Counted from the stretch's first letter, positions 1-9,361 are shown. The stretch: DNA of 64,000 nt from Pedobacter frigiditerrae (GCF_032678705.1 NZ_JAVTSS010000002.1:868001-932000); one strand, 5' to 3'. The notes: generated from the letters alone by a model not told the origin. Numbers and translations: made by a program.

Positions 1-103
1 TAAGACCTGTTGAATGTACAAAAATTTCGCTATCGCCGTTTGCAGGGATAATAAATCCGAAACCTTTAGTTACATTAAAAAATTTTACTGTTCCTTCTTG
101 CAT
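1..103 (-). CDS. Cold-shock domain protein, partial (3' end beyond the window)
   Basis: The first 34 codons of a CspA-type cold-shock protein are visible; the rest lies left of base 1. The translation starts MQEGTVKFFNVTKGFGFI and contains the RNP1-type nucleic-acid binding motif KGFGFI, with the next strand ending in IFVHST (RNP2 region). Such proteins are about 65-70 residues long and bind single-stranded RNA or DNA, melting secondary structure. The ATG at 101-103 matches the usual family start. No clear TAnnTTTG box was seen in the AT-rich stretch upstream. Confidence 0.9.
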   Translation of the reverse strand, partial: MQEGTVKFFNVTKGFGFIIPANGDSEIFVHSTGL

Positions 104-199
104 TGTATTGTATTTAATAATTAAGTGTGCAATGTACATAATTAATTATTAATAAATGCAAATACCTCATTTTTTGGTAAATAACTATGAAACAGGCTT

Positions 200-1153
200 T
201 TATTTTGCAAGTTTGCCCACTAGATTTACAGTTATTTCACTAGAATGTGGGATACCCAAGGTTGTCCCAGGAGTTATTTTTAAAAGGTTTTTTAAATAGA
301 CGTCTGTTATTCCTTGATATAATCTCTTTCTAGCGGCCATATCTTCTTCCATTACGCCATCAACCCTGTTTACATACATTTTTCCATCCGCAGCAACGAT
401 CAAGGAAAAGCGATAGGCAAAGGCTTTATAAGATTTTTTAATCTCAATTCTATACTCTGGATAAATGTAATCGTAAGCTTGAGTTCTGTGTGTTGTAGCA
501 TCTTGCGTGCTAAATTTTTCTACTGTAACAAAATCTCCTTTCGGTGTAAATACAACAGGCTCTCTTGCAGCAAATGCTATTTTTGCATTTGATGGATCTT
601 TGTTTGTCTTGTCTGAAAGGTTTTTGATGAATAGTGTGTCTGCTTTAGTTGGCCTTTGAAGTTCTCCAACCGTAGTGTGAAGGACTTTTTCAATATATTT
701 TTGGGTGTAGTAAGTGCAATAAACATCAGAGCGAACATCGTCATCTCCTGCTATAACTCTACCATCAACCTGTAGCCTTTGTAAAATCAGGCTATCTTTG
801 GTTATGGTTTTTACCCTAAAATATTCTCTTGCAAAATTATAAACTTGGCCATGGTCAAATTGGAGATAAAAGGCTTCCATTCCTTGCTTTTCTGGACTAT
901 AGGCAAGCATTGTATCTGGAGATTTAAATTGAATTATCCAAGTAGGTTCTTGCTGAAACCCATCCTTATTAAAGGATAATCCGTTTTTAAACCTACGCTT
1001 AACTTCATAAAAACGGATACCATTTACATCTCGAAAAGTTAAATCACTTTCAGGCTCCTCGTCTTTATTAGATTTTTCAGATTTAGAGTTACATGCACAG
1101 CAAAAAAGTAAACTTATAATTAGAACCGGGAAAGAAAGGAGATTAAATTTCAT
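200..1153 (-). CDS. Predicted secreted lipoprotein of unknown function
   Basis: The product is 317 residues with a hydrophobic N-terminus and a lipobox ending in CAC, so it is probably exported and lipid-anchored. The start was set at the ATG at 1153; a GTG four codons upstream would give MLFI before the natural signal peptide. After a Ser/Lys/Glu/Asp-rich linker comes a globular domain without a motif I recognise. Its late part (IYPEYRIEIKKSY, then a line about a DGKMYVNRVDG hairpin) looks like a beta-rich fold. It lies 36 bp from the NAGPA-type gene on the same strand, but no functional link can be shown. Confidence 0.7.
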   Translation of the reverse strand: MKFNLLSFPVLIISLLFCCACNSKSEKSNKDEEPESDLTFRDVNGIRFYEVKRRFKNGLSFNKDGFQQEPTWIIQFKSPDTMLAYSPEKQGMEAFYLQFDHGQVYNFAREYFRVKTITKDSLILQRLQVDGRVIAGDDDVRSDVYCTYYTQKYIEKVLHTTVGELQRPTKADTLFIKNLSDKTNKDPSNAKIAFAAREPVVFTPKGDFVTVEKFSTQDATTHRTQAYDYIYPEYRIEIKKSYKAFAYRFSLIVAADGKMYVNRVDGVMEEDMAARKRLYQGITDVYLKNLLKITPGTTLGIPHSSEITVNLVGKLAK

Positions 1154-1189
1154 TATAAACAACACTCACAAATAACAGCGGCAAATATA

Positions 1190-2053
1190 TTATTGTTTCT
1201 TTTTTAAAAGGATAACATTCGCAACTTTTCTTTCTCCTTCATGGTCCCATTTTTTATTATCTGAAGGGAAATTAACCACTCCGTTTCCAGCAAAAGATGA
1301 AACCCATAAAGTTGTAGAGCCGCCGCCATCTAAATTAATCGAACTCGAACAACCTAACCAGCGCATCAAATTAGTTAATTCGTAAAGACTCATCCCAGCA
1401 GAGTTTTCTTGCCTTCCGTCTACCGTAAGCAAAATGATGTTTCCGTTCGGTTTAAAACCAACGGCACTTCTAGGGTGACGAGCTTTGGTAAAAGATGTGG
1501 TGTCTAATTTTTCGTTGTGCTGATTAAAGGTTAACAAAGGTCCACTTAGCATCACATCTTTTTCTGTTAAAGTGTTTTCCCAGTTTGGAGTATTATCCCA
1601 CTTTTTTAAACTTAATTTACCTTGATCTATAACTATTGCAGCTTTCTGATGCCTTGCTCTATTTCCATTTTTGTCTAATACATTTTGTTTAATTACAGCA
1701 CCATCCATTTTAATGAAATCGACAGAACCACCATTCGCAACATCGAAAAATGTACCGTTAATGGCCGCCAATGCATTAAGTTCTTTGCCAAAAGTAGAAG
1801 TTGTTTTCTTTTCCTTTATTTCATTGCCAAATGCAAAAACAGGAGCGTTACCTTTTCTTTTAATTTCTATGTAAGCGATGTATTGATTTGCAGCAAATAG
1901 ATTTTTTTGATCAAAATGATGTGTGATTAATTTTGTTTTAGGTGCAATTTTCTGCTTTTGCCATTTTGCTTTAACCAGTGTTGTGGAGTCGATATTTTGC
2001 GCAAATGTAATTTGGCTTAAGGCAATCAAAAAAATAAAAAGTGTTGATTTCAT
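1190..2053 (-). CDS. Phosphodiester glycosidase (NAGPA) family protein, exported
   Basis: The 287-residue product has a signal peptide ending ITFAQ. The rest matches the NAGPA/DUF2233 family, named for the mammalian uncovering enzyme N-acetylglucosamine-1-phosphodiester glycosidase. Visible family motifs are AINGTFFD, RHPRSAVGF, LLTVDGRQENSAGMSL and the C-terminal INLDGGGSTTLW, where the acidic/Gly-rich loop forms part of the active site. Bacterial members are thought to cleave phosphodiester-linked sugars, for example in exopolysaccharide or cell-wall polymers; the substrate here cannot be read from sequence. The gene lies 21 bp downstream of the aspartyl-protease-like gene on the same strand, so the two may be cotranscribed. 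Confidence 0.85.
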   Translation of the reverse strand: MKSTLFIFLIALSQITFAQNIDSTTLVKAKWQKQKIAPKTKLITHHFDQKNLFAANQYIAYIEIKRKGNAPVFAFGNEIKEKKTTSTFGKELNALAAINGTFFDVANGGSVDFIKMDGAVIKQNVLDKNGNRARHQKAAIVIDQGKLSLKKWDNTPNWENTLTEKDVMLSGPLLTFNQHNEKLDTTSFTKARHPRSAVGFKPNGNIILLTVDGRQENSAGMSLYELTNLMRWLGCSSSINLDGGGSTTLWVSSFAGNGVVNFPSDNKKWDHEGERKVANVILLKKKQ

Positions 2054-2074
2054 GCTTTATTAATAATCTAATTG

Positions 2075-3328
2075 TTAGATCCGTCTTTTTAATTTAAGAA
2101 GCTTAATAATGTTTTTGTCGTTTCTGATAATTTCAACAACAATGGTTTTTCCATTATCAGATTTAAACAATTTTGTGATTTCCTCCAAAGAGTATAGCTC
2201 GGCAAGTTTAAAATCTATTCCAACAATTTCATCCTGCTCTAGAAAGCCATATTTTTCTGCTGATGAACCAGGTTCTATTCTTCCAATAAAGTATCTTTTG
2301 TTATTATCCGGATCGGTATAGACCTCCATTCCAGACATATCATGGTCAAAAGGTAAATTGTAGCCCTGATTTGGTTTAAAATAAATTGCATTATTTGGAT
2401 AATCATAAGTCATGTCAAATCGCCTTAAGAACTCAGCGCCAAGATTTCCATCTTGGGAATTATAACCAATTTGCGCAGCAACAGACTCAAACGCAGGAAA
2501 GCCTGTTATTATATTTTTAAATTTATAATTTCCCAGCTTTAAAAGAGGAATTCTTCCAACTCGACCATCAATTAGTCCGCTCAAACCTAACCCTAAATTT
2601 GCAGCAATACTAGTGTCTGGTAGAGGAAAGGCCGCTCCATTTAAGGCTTCCATTGACAGTGCATGGCCAGCACCACAATCAACAATTAATTTTGCCTTTA
2701 TATTCTGTAATTGTGGGGTAGTAATATCGACGGTTATGTATGGCTTTTTATTTTCTATTTCAATTTGGAACTTTGCTCCTCTTTTCTTGATTTTTACACT
2801 TGGTAAAATAAAACTAACTCGCTGATTTGTATAATTTACCTTCACGACAAAGCTGTTAAAGAAATAGAAGCCAATTATGCCATAAATCTTTTTACCAAGA
2901 TAACTTGATAAATTAAAAATATCTTTTTTTAGTATAGCTGTTGGAATATTGTTGATGTTTGCTTCTTTTACTTGAACACTCAGCTCTCCTGTTATATAGG
3001 CATCGATTTCTTCACCCTGGCCTAGGCCTCGTATTTTTGTTGAACGTAAGTTTTTAAGACCGAGGGTGTCTATTAAAGTAGGTTCAGTAATGATCAAAGG
3101 ACCAGCCCCTGTATCTAAAATAAAATTATAAGGTCCTTTATTATTAATATAAATAGGTATTACGATCAAATTCTTTACAAATTCAAAATTTATAAAGGAT
3201 CTTTTTTGTTTGTCAGGAAAAGTAAAGGCTTGGGCATAACCCTTTAATGAAAAAATCATTTGAAAGGTAATGATTCCAATAAAACAGAACATTAAAGGGA
3301 TTTTTATTACCCGTTGCCAATATTTCAT
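2075..3328 (-). CDS. Retropepsin-like aspartyl protease with C-terminal PDZ domain
   Basis: The 417-residue protein has an N-terminal hydrophobic segment (about residues 10-30) followed by two aspartyl-protease half-sites: LDTGAG around residue 72 and LIVDCGAGHA around residue 215. The second has DCG in place of DTG. The last 90 residues form a PDZ-like domain (IEPGSSAEKYGFLEQDEIVGI). This domain order is typical of Bacteroidota periplasmic clan AA proteins whose substrates are mostly unknown. The PDZ domain suggests binding of peptide C-termini. Whether the second site works with Cys is uncertain. Confidence 0.85.
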   Translation of the reverse strand: MKYWQRVIKIPLMFCFIGIITFQMIFSLKGYAQAFTFPDKQKRSFINFEFVKNLIVIPIYINNKGPYNFILDTGAGPLIITEPTLIDTLGLKNLRSTKIRGLGQGEEIDAYITGELSVQVKEANINNIPTAILKKDIFNLSSYLGKKIYGIIGFYFFNSFVVKVNYTNQRVSFILPSVKIKKRGAKFQIEIENKKPYITVDITTPQLQNIKAKLIVDCGAGHALSMEALNGAAFPLPDTSIAANLGLGLSGLIDGRVGRIPLLKLGNYKFKNIITGFPAFESVAAQIGYNSQDGNLGAEFLRRFDMTYDYPNNAIYFKPNQGYNLPFDHDMSGMEVYTDPDNNKRYFIGRIEPGSSAEKYGFLEQDEIVGIDFKLAELYSLEEITKLFKSDNGKTIVVEIIRNDKNIIKLLKLKRRI

Positions 3329-3381
3329 GAAACTAAATTAATAAATTAGGGCGCACATTTCTATCAATAATGGATATATAA

Positions 3382-4713
3382 ATGGAAAACCATTCCCTAA
3401 TTAATAAAAAACACAAGTTATATCTGATTTTTCTTTTTGCGATAATATTTTCGTCTTGTTCTACAAATAAGATTATCGCTCATAAAGTAAGCAAAGAATT
3501 TAAAAATTCTCAAATAATTGATAAATATCAAGTAGGCTTTGCGCTTTACGATATGCAAAAGAAGGAAATGATTTTCCAGAAAGACGCAGATAAATATTAT
3601 ACACCAGCATCTAACACTAAACTTTATACTTTTTATGCGGGGCTGAAAATGATGCCAGATTCTATCCCCTCATTAAGATATATTGAAAAAGGTGATTCTC
3701 TTATTTTTTGGGGAACTGGAGATCCTTCATTTTTACATACACAACTGAAGGGTGTTAATGCCTATAATCTGTTAAAATCAACCAATAAAAAATTATTTTT
3801 TGCGCCTGGTAGATATACAGGAGATTTTTATGGAAACGGCTGGCAATGGGATGATTACAATGAGTATTATCAGGCAGAAATTAATGAATTGCCATTGTTT
3901 GATAACATGGTTTTGATAAGTGCCAAAGACAAAGGTAAAATGGAAATATTACCGCAAACATTCGCTTCATGTTTCGTTTTAGATAGCACAAGCACTCAAC
4001 CTTTTAAAGTGATAAGAGACTTTAATACCAATAGATTCGTTTATCCAAAAGCTGAAATTGCGGCAAAGTACGGACAACAAGTGCCTTATAAAGTGTCAAA
4101 CTCAACCACGGTTAATCTATTGTCAGACACTTTGAACAAATACATCGGCATTATTAACATGAAAATGCCAACATCAGCAAAAACAATTTATAACGCTAAA
4201 AGCGATTCTGTATTTAAACAAATGATGCTACCCAGCGATAATTTTATTGCCGAACAACTTTTGCTGGTTTATGGAAACAAAATAAGCGAGGATTTAAATA
4301 CTGCAAAAACAATAACTTACATTAATAGCACTTATTTGTCGGCCTTACCAGACAAACCAAAATGGGTAGATGGTTCTGGCTTATCTAGAGGGAATTTATT
4401 TACACCCAGAGATATGGTTAAGCTTTTAGAGTTAATTTATGGAGAAGTAAATAATCAAGATAAGCTGTTTAATATGTTGCCTGCTGGAGGAAAAACAGGA
4501 ACACTAAAAAATGCTTATCCAAAAACAGATAATCCTTTTGTATTTGGCAAAACAGGTAGCCTTTCTAATAATCATAATCAAAGTGGCTATGTGATTACAA
4601 AATCTGGAAGGGTTTTAATATTCTCATTTATGAATAATAATTTTGTTATTCCAACTGCAGACGTTAGGAAGGAAATGGTAAGGGTAATGACATACATTCA
4701 CGATAATTTTTAA
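3382..4713 (+). CDS. dacB: D-alanyl-D-alanine carboxypeptidase, PBP4/S13 family
   Basis: The product is 443 residues with an N-terminal lipobox-like FSSCS, so it is probably a lipoprotein. The penicillin-binding protein class C signatures are present: the SxxK motif in PASNTK (Ser77, Lys80), DGSGLSRGN, and the KTG motif in FGKTGSLSNN followed by SGYV. An earlier GKTGTLKN corresponds to the conserved GTL loop rather than the catalytic KTG. The enzyme trims or opens peptidoglycan stem peptides, releasing D-Ala or cutting D-Ala-mDAP cross-links. It is first in a head-to-tail run of six genes with almost no gaps (the next gene starts at the adjacent base), which suggests one transcript. Confidence 0.9.
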   Translation: MENHSLINKKHKLYLIFLFAIIFSSCSTNKIIAHKVSKEFKNSQIIDKYQVGFALYDMQKKEMIFQKDADKYYTPASNTKLYTFYAGLKMMPDSIPSLRYIEKGDSLIFWGTGDPSFLHTQLKGVNAYNLLKSTNKKLFFAPGRYTGDFYGNGWQWDDYNEYYQAEINELPLFDNMVLISAKDKGKMEILPQTFASCFVLDSTSTQPFKVIRDFNTNRFVYPKAEIAAKYGQQVPYKVSNSTTVNLLSDTLNKYIGIINMKMPTSAKTIYNAKSDSVFKQMMLPSDNFIAEQLLLVYGNKISEDLNTAKTITYINSTYLSALPDKPKWVDGSGLSRGNLFTPRDMVKLLELIYGEVNNQDKLFNMLPAGGKTGTLKNAYPKTDNPFVFGKTGSLSNNHNQSGYVITKSGRVLIFSFMNNNFVIPTADVRKEMVRVMTYIHDNF

Positions 4714-5505
4714 ATGAAACGACTAATTATTTTAATCATAGCCTTCTTCTGGCAGCTTTCTGCCTATTCGCAGGAGCAACTCGTTTATCAAAGTAAAAAT
4801 TTGCCTAAGGCAGATACCACTTGGGTTTTCAAACCAAAAAACTATAAGAAGCTTGATAAACTACCAGTTATGTTTTTGCTGCATGGTTATAGCGGTAACT
4901 ATAAACAGTGGAACAATATCATGAATGCACAGAAATATGCTGATGAGTATGGGTTTATCATTATATGTCCAGATGGCCTATTTAGCAGTTGGTATCTTAA
5001 TAGCCCTGTAAAAGCCGATTGGCAATATGAAACCTTTTTCTTTAATGAGCTTTATCCAGACATCAAAACTAAATACAAAGTAGACGACAAAAACGTATTT
5101 ATAAGTGGGCTAAGTATGGGCGGTCATGGCGCATTATATCTTTTTATAAAAAGGCCAGATTTATTTAGTGGGGCAGGAAGTACTAGTGGGGGTGTAAAAT
5201 TATCAGATGGATTTGGTAAATTTGGTTTGGGAGATTTATTGGGAAATCCTCAAGCTGATAGTGAGTTATGGAAGAAATTTTCGGTTATTGAAAACATCAA
5301 TCAACTAAAAGGAAATGAAAAACCGATTATTTTTGATTGTGGTTCATCAGATATGTTCTACGTTGCAAACAATCAGCTTAAGCAAAAGTGCGATGAGTTA
5401 AAACTTAATGCTACCTATATTTCTCAACCAGGAGGCCACAATAAAACTTACTGGACAAAATCTATCAAACAACAATTTGAATTTTTTAAGAATCAATTGA
5501 AATAA
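4714..5505 (+). CDS. Secreted alpha/beta-hydrolase, esterase D-like
   Basis: The 263-residue product has a signal peptide (cut near SAYSQ). The hydrolase features are the oxyanion-hole motif LLHGYSGN, the nucleophile elbow SGLSMGGHGAL (Ser134) and a late PGGHN supplying the catalytic His. This matches the esterase D / feruloyl esterase-like group that hydrolyses acyl or acetyl esters. It starts at the base after the carboxypeptidase stop and is followed one base later by the GH18 gene, so it is almost certainly in the same operon. A role in removing O-acetyl groups from cell-wall sugars is possible but is inference. Confidence 0.85.
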   Translation: MKRLIILIIAFFWQLSAYSQEQLVYQSKNLPKADTTWVFKPKNYKKLDKLPVMFLLHGYSGNYKQWNNIMNAQKYADEYGFIIICPDGLFSSWYLNSPVKADWQYETFFFNELYPDIKTKYKVDDKNVFISGLSMGGHGALYLFIKRPDLFSGAGSTSGGVKLSDGFGKFGLGDLLGNPQADSELWKKFSVIENINQLKGNEKPIIFDCGSSDMFYVANNQLKQKCDELKLNATYISQPGGHNKTYWTKSIKQQFEFFKNQLK

Positions 5506-5506
5506 A

Positions 5507-6565
5507 ATGAAATTTAAAAAGCTACTATTTGTACTAACTATCGTTTTAACATTAAACGCCTGTAAAAAAAGCGATTCTCCCGCACCCGTAGATACGCCTC
5601 CTAATACAACAACACCAGCTACCCCAACACAATATGTAGCTGATAATAGTTTTAAAATTGTTGCATATATGCCGAGTTACAGAGACCCAAACACGGTTTC
5701 GGATGCAAAATATAAAATGATTACCCACTTATTTTATGCTTTTCTAAGTCCAAATGCAGCGGCTGACGGCTCTTTAATGGCATTACCTCAGCAGGCAAGA
5801 TTTTCTGCAGTGCAACAAAAAGCTAAAGCAAATAATGTAAAATTTGGTATTTCTATTAGTATCGCAACGGGTGTAACAGAGGCAACCTTTGCAGCCATAG
5901 CGAAATCTGAAACGGCTAGAGCTAACTTTGTAAAGAACATTGTAACTTTTGCGAAAAACAATAATTTGGATGGAGTAGATATGGATTGGGAATATCCAAG
6001 AACAGAAAATGGAAACCCAAATACAGATTTTACTTTGTTAATGAAAGAATTATCTACAGAGTTACATAAGCTTAATAAATTTTTGAGTGCGGCAATAACC
6101 CCAGCAGTTTACACTTCTACCAACAAAGATGCGATACAGGCAGAAGTTTATAACTATGTAGATTTTTTCAATATCATGCAGTACGATGGTGCGGGTTATG
6201 ATAGCGCCGAACCATTAAACCACGCATCGATGAAAATGACTGAAGCAAGTTTAAATGTTTGGCTAATTACAAAAGGAATGCCTAAGGAAAAGGCAATTTT
6301 AGGTATGCCGCTCTACGGTAAAGATAATGCTGGGGCAGCAATTGGTTATCGCGACATTGAGGCTTCTGGCGCCGATGTAAACCTGAATGTAGCAACGGTT
6401 AATGGAAAAACCTATGGCTACAATAGTATTCCACTAATAAAGGCCAAAACCCAAAAAGCAAAAGAAAGGGCTAATGGAATTATGTTCTGGGAGTTTTCTC
6501 ATGATACGAATAATGATAAATCTCTAATCAAAGCAGCAAACGACCAATTGGGTAGAACGTATTAA
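5507..6565 (+). CDS. Glycoside hydrolase family 18 lipoprotein (chitinase-like)
   Basis: The product is 352 residues. The lipobox LNAC puts the lipidated cysteine at residue 19; a Pro/Thr-rich linker follows, then a GH18 barrel. The catalytic DxxDxDxE motif reads DGVDMDWEYP with the acid/base Glu162. A conserved MQYDGAGYD segment and the late FWEFSHD (barrel strand 8 Trp) are also present. GH18 enzymes cut beta-1,4-GlcNAc bonds by substrate-assisted catalysis. Substrates can be chitin, but also peptidoglycan or N-glycan cores. Sitting between a D-Ala-D-Ala carboxypeptidase and an amino-acid-type enzyme, a cell-wall glycan substrate is plausible. No carbohydrate-binding module is attached. Confidence 0.88.
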   Translation: MKFKKLLFVLTIVLTLNACKKSDSPAPVDTPPNTTTPATPTQYVADNSFKIVAYMPSYRDPNTVSDAKYKMITHLFYAFLSPNAAADGSLMALPQQARFSAVQQKAKANNVKFGISISIATGVTEATFAAIAKSETARANFVKNIVTFAKNNNLDGVDMDWEYPRTENGNPNTDFTLLMKELSTELHKLNKFLSAAITPAVYTSTNKDAIQAEVYNYVDFFNIMQYDGAGYDSAEPLNHASMKMTEASLNVWLITKGMPKEKAILGMPLYGKDNAGAAIGYRDIEASGADVNLNVATVNGKTYGYNSIPLIKAKTQKAKERANGIMFWEFSHDTNNDKSLIKAANDQLGRTY

Positions 6566-7611
6566 TGCAAGAAGAAATATTTAAAAATCTAACAATACCC
6601 TTAGGTCCGCAAATTCAATTTAAGGATAAAACCTACCTTTATTTTGGCGGAACGGCTTATTTAGGCATTCCTCAAAATGAAGATTTCGTCAAACTTTATG
6701 TTGAAGGAATAAAAAAATACGGCCTTAACAACGGTACAAGTAGAGGCAATAATGTTCAGCTTGGAATTTATGGAGATGTCGAAAAATTCGCCGCTAAAAA
6801 GTTTGGCGCAGAAGCAGCATTAATCACTTCTAGTGGATATTTAGCCGCTCAGTTAACGATCAAAACAATCTCTACTTTTGGCGAAATTAAATATGCTCCT
6901 GCAACTCATCCAGCATTATGGTTAAAAGATGACCCAAAAATTGATAGCTCATTTTCAGATTGGTCAATTGGTTTAGTTAATGAAATCAATGAAAGTGAAA
7001 AAACGAACTGGGTTATCATTAGCAATTCGATGAATAATCTCTATCCAGAGATTTATGATTTTTCTTTCCTAAAGAGGATGTCAAACGAAAAACAAATTAT
7101 TTTATTGGTTGATGATTCTCACGGAATTGGATTAAACAACAATGGTTTGAGTGCATTATCAGCAATTCAGTATCAAGAAAACTTGGAAGTGGTTTTAATC
7201 GCCTCTATGGCAAAAGCTTTAGGCGTTGATGCGGGAATAGTTTTAAGCTCCGGAAAAATCATCCGCAAGTTAAAAGAAAGCAATGAGTTTTTAGGTGCTT
7301 CACCACCATCAGCTGCGGGGCTTTTTGCGTTCATGCAGGGCGATGAAATTTATAGAAAGGAATTGCAAAAACTAAAGGAAAACATCTTTACCTTGAGCGA
7401 GAAATTGAAAGGAAAAGATGAATGGCATTTTATTGAAGATTTTCCAGTGTTTTTCTTTAAAAATGCAGACATTAGCAAAAAGTTGCTGACAAACAACATT
7501 CTAGTTTCATCATTCCCCTACCCAGATAAGGACGGGCCAATTGTGAATAGAATCGTTTTAAGTAGTTGGCACGATAAATCAGACATTAAAAAATTAATCG
7601 AATCCTTTTAG
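6565..7611 (+). CDS. PLP-dependent alpha-oxoamine synthase/aminotransferase-like protein (BioF-like)
   Basis: The 348-residue product has the fold-type I PLP enzyme pattern of BioF/Kbl: GTSRGNN near residue 57, the cofactor ring motif DDSHGIG (around 183-189) and the Schiff-base lysine in SMAKALG (Lys217). It is shorter than true BioF (about 380 residues) and lacks the usual N-terminal arm. No other biotin gene is nearby, so a biotin role is unlikely. The ATG overlaps the last base of the GH18 stop, showing tight coupling. It is probably an enzyme acting on an amino acid released from the cell wall or fused to an acyl group; the exact reaction is unknown. Confidence 0.75.
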   Translation: MQEEIFKNLTIPLGPQIQFKDKTYLYFGGTAYLGIPQNEDFVKLYVEGIKKYGLNNGTSRGNNVQLGIYGDVEKFAAKKFGAEAALITSSGYLAAQLTIKTISTFGEIKYAPATHPALWLKDDPKIDSSFSDWSIGLVNEINESEKTNWVIISNSMNNLYPEIYDFSFLKRMSNEKQIILLVDDSHGIGLNNNGLSALSAIQYQENLEVVLIASMAKALGVDAGIVLSSGKIIRKLKESNEFLGASPPSAAGLFAFMQGDEIYRKELQKLKENIFTLSEKLKGKDEWHFIEDFPVFFFKNADISKKLLTNNILVSSFPYPDKDGPIVNRIVLSSWHDKSDIKKLIESF

Positions 7612-7620
7612 AATAGAAAT

Positions 7621-8175
7621 ATGAAAAACTTTATAATTATTTGCTTCTTATTGCTAGTTGGTCACCAAACTGTAAATGCACAAAAAGCATTAAAAGTTTA
7701 TGTGGTTAGACACGCAGAAAAATTAACGGGTGACCCTAAAGAGAAAGACCCAGAATTATCTCCGGAAGGTAGCGAAAGAGCTCAAGCACTTGCAAAGGAA
7801 TTAAAAGGGCAAAAAATTGATTCGATTTACTCTACGAATTATAAAAGAACCAAGCTAACAGGATTCCCATTAGCGGATAAAATTGGGATTTCCATTAAAA
7901 CCTATAATCCAGACCAAACAAAAGCACTTGCAACTCAATTAATTGCAAATGCAAAAGGCAAAAACATTTTAATTGTGGGGCATTCGAATACAGTATTAGA
8001 AATAATTGAAGCTTTTGGTGGAGAAAAACCAGTTAAACCTTTAACTGACGATGACTACGATTACCTTTTCACAGTTACGGTTAAGGGTAAAAAAACGGAA
8101 GTAAAAACAAGTCGTTATGGCGTCTCTCACCACACGGAAGGTGGCGAAGCTAAAGCAATGAAAATGAATAAATAA
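7621..8175 (+). CDS. Exported histidine phosphatase family protein (phosphoglycerate mutase-like)
   Basis: The 184-residue product has a signal peptide (cut near VNAQ). It carries the branch 1 histidine phosphatase signature VVRHAEK, an internal YSTNYKRTKLT with the second conserved Arg, and a late GHSNTVLE with the second catalytic His. Members remove phosphate from small molecules or proteins in the envelope. The start is 9 bp after the preceding stop, in the same operon. The C-terminal tail is Lys/His-rich. The natural substrate cannot be inferred from sequence. Confidence 0.85.
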   Translation: MKNFIIICFLLLVGHQTVNAQKALKVYVVRHAEKLTGDPKEKDPELSPEGSERAQALAKELKGQKIDSIYSTNYKRTKLTGFPLADKIGISIKTYNPDQTKALATQLIANAKGKNILIVGHSNTVLEIIEAFGGEKPVKPLTDDDYDYLFTVTVKGKKTEVKTSRYGVSHHTEGGEAKAMKMNK

Positions 8176-8188
8176 ATTTATTATCTAA

Positions 8189-9361
8189 TTGCAACCTTCA
8201 TCCAGTATTTATACCCTACAATTCGGATTAGTTTGTTTAAGCTCATTTCTTTTTTCGGCTAGCTTTAATATGCTCATTCCAGAGCTGCCTGCTTACTTAT
8301 CAGCTTTAGGTGGTTCAGAGTATAAGGGGTTAATTATTGCACTTTTTACCTTAACTGCTGGCATATCTCGTCCTTTTAGTGGAAAGTTAACAGACACCAT
8401 TGGTCGTATTCCTGTAATGGCAGTTGGTTCTATCGTGTGTTTTTTATGCGGATTTCTATATCCAATATTAACATCAGTTGCTGGATTTCTTTTTTTAAGA
8501 TTATTACACGGTTTTTCTACTGGTTTTAAACCAACCGCAACTTCCGCCTATGTTGCAGATTTAGTCCCTTCTGATAGATGGGGTGAAGCGATGGGTGTTC
8601 ATGGCGTTTGTTTTAGTACAGGATTAGCTATCGGCCCCGCCATTGGAAGCGCTATTACCGACCACTTCTCCATTGACATGCTGTTTTATTGTTCGTCGCT
8701 TTTTGCGTTGCTGTCCATCGTTATTTTGGCTAATATGAAGGAAACCTTGCCTAACAAACAACGTTTTAAAGCGACGCATTTGAAGATTAAAAAAGAGGAT
8801 ATTATAGAGTGGCAAGTTCTTCCAGCGGCGCTGATAGTTTTATGGAGCTACATTAGCTATGGCGTAATTTTAACTGTAATCTCAGATTGGAGCCATCATT
8901 TAGGCACGAGCAATAAAGGATTGTTCTTTATGATTTTTACACTTGCTTCACTGCTTATTAGGTTTGTTGCAGGAAAGGTTTCCGATAAATACGGACGAAC
9001 GGTAATTTTAAGGATTTCTCTATCAATTTTAATGATTTCCTTGCTAGGAATAGCGTTTGCAAACTCAGAATTTTGGTTAATGTCAGCTTCTGCGATTTAT
9101 GGTGTAGCAACAGGAATGTTGTCGCCGAGCGTAACCGCATGGACAATTGATTTAAGCAAGGCTAGTCACAGGGGAAAAGCAGTTGCCACGATGTACATTT
9201 TTATGGAAGTAGGAATAGGTTTAGGGGCTTTGCTAGCAGGAAGTATTTTTATTGATGATGTGGCGACAATTCCAAGCATATTTTACATCTGCACAGGCAT
9301 TACTTTTATCGCCTTGATTTACCTGCAGTTCATTTACAAACCAAAGGTTCTTGCTCAATAA
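8189..9361 (+). CDS. Major facilitator superfamily transporter
   Basis: The 390-residue protein has about 12 hydrophobic spans. The loop 2-3 MFS signature is visible as SGKLTDTIGRIPV, with its repeat after span 8 (AGKVSDKYGRTV). A TAA lies directly before the TTG at 8189, and the next ATG is inside the first membrane span. A TTG start is therefore the only one that keeps span 1 complete. The gene starts 13 bp after the histidine phosphatase and likely ends the operon. The substrate is unknown; the company of cell-wall enzymes suggests a small peptide or amino-sugar, but this is inference. Confidence 0.85.
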   Translation: MQPSSSIYTLQFGLVCLSSFLFSASFNMLIPELPAYLSALGGSEYKGLIIALFTLTAGISRPFSGKLTDTIGRIPVMAVGSIVCFLCGFLYPILTSVAGFLFLRLLHGFSTGFKPTATSAYVADLVPSDRWGEAMGVHGVCFSTGLAIGPAIGSAITDHFSIDMLFYCSSLFALLSIVILANMKETLPNKQRFKATHLKIKKEDIIEWQVLPAALIVLWSYISYGVILTVISDWSHHLGTSNKGLFFMIFTLASLLIRFVAGKVSDKYGRTVILRISLSILMISLLGIAFANSEFWLMSASAIYGVATGMLSPSVTAWTIDLSKASHRGKAVATMYIFMEVGIGLGALLAGSIFIDDVATIPSIFYICTGITFIALIYLQFIYKPKVLAQ

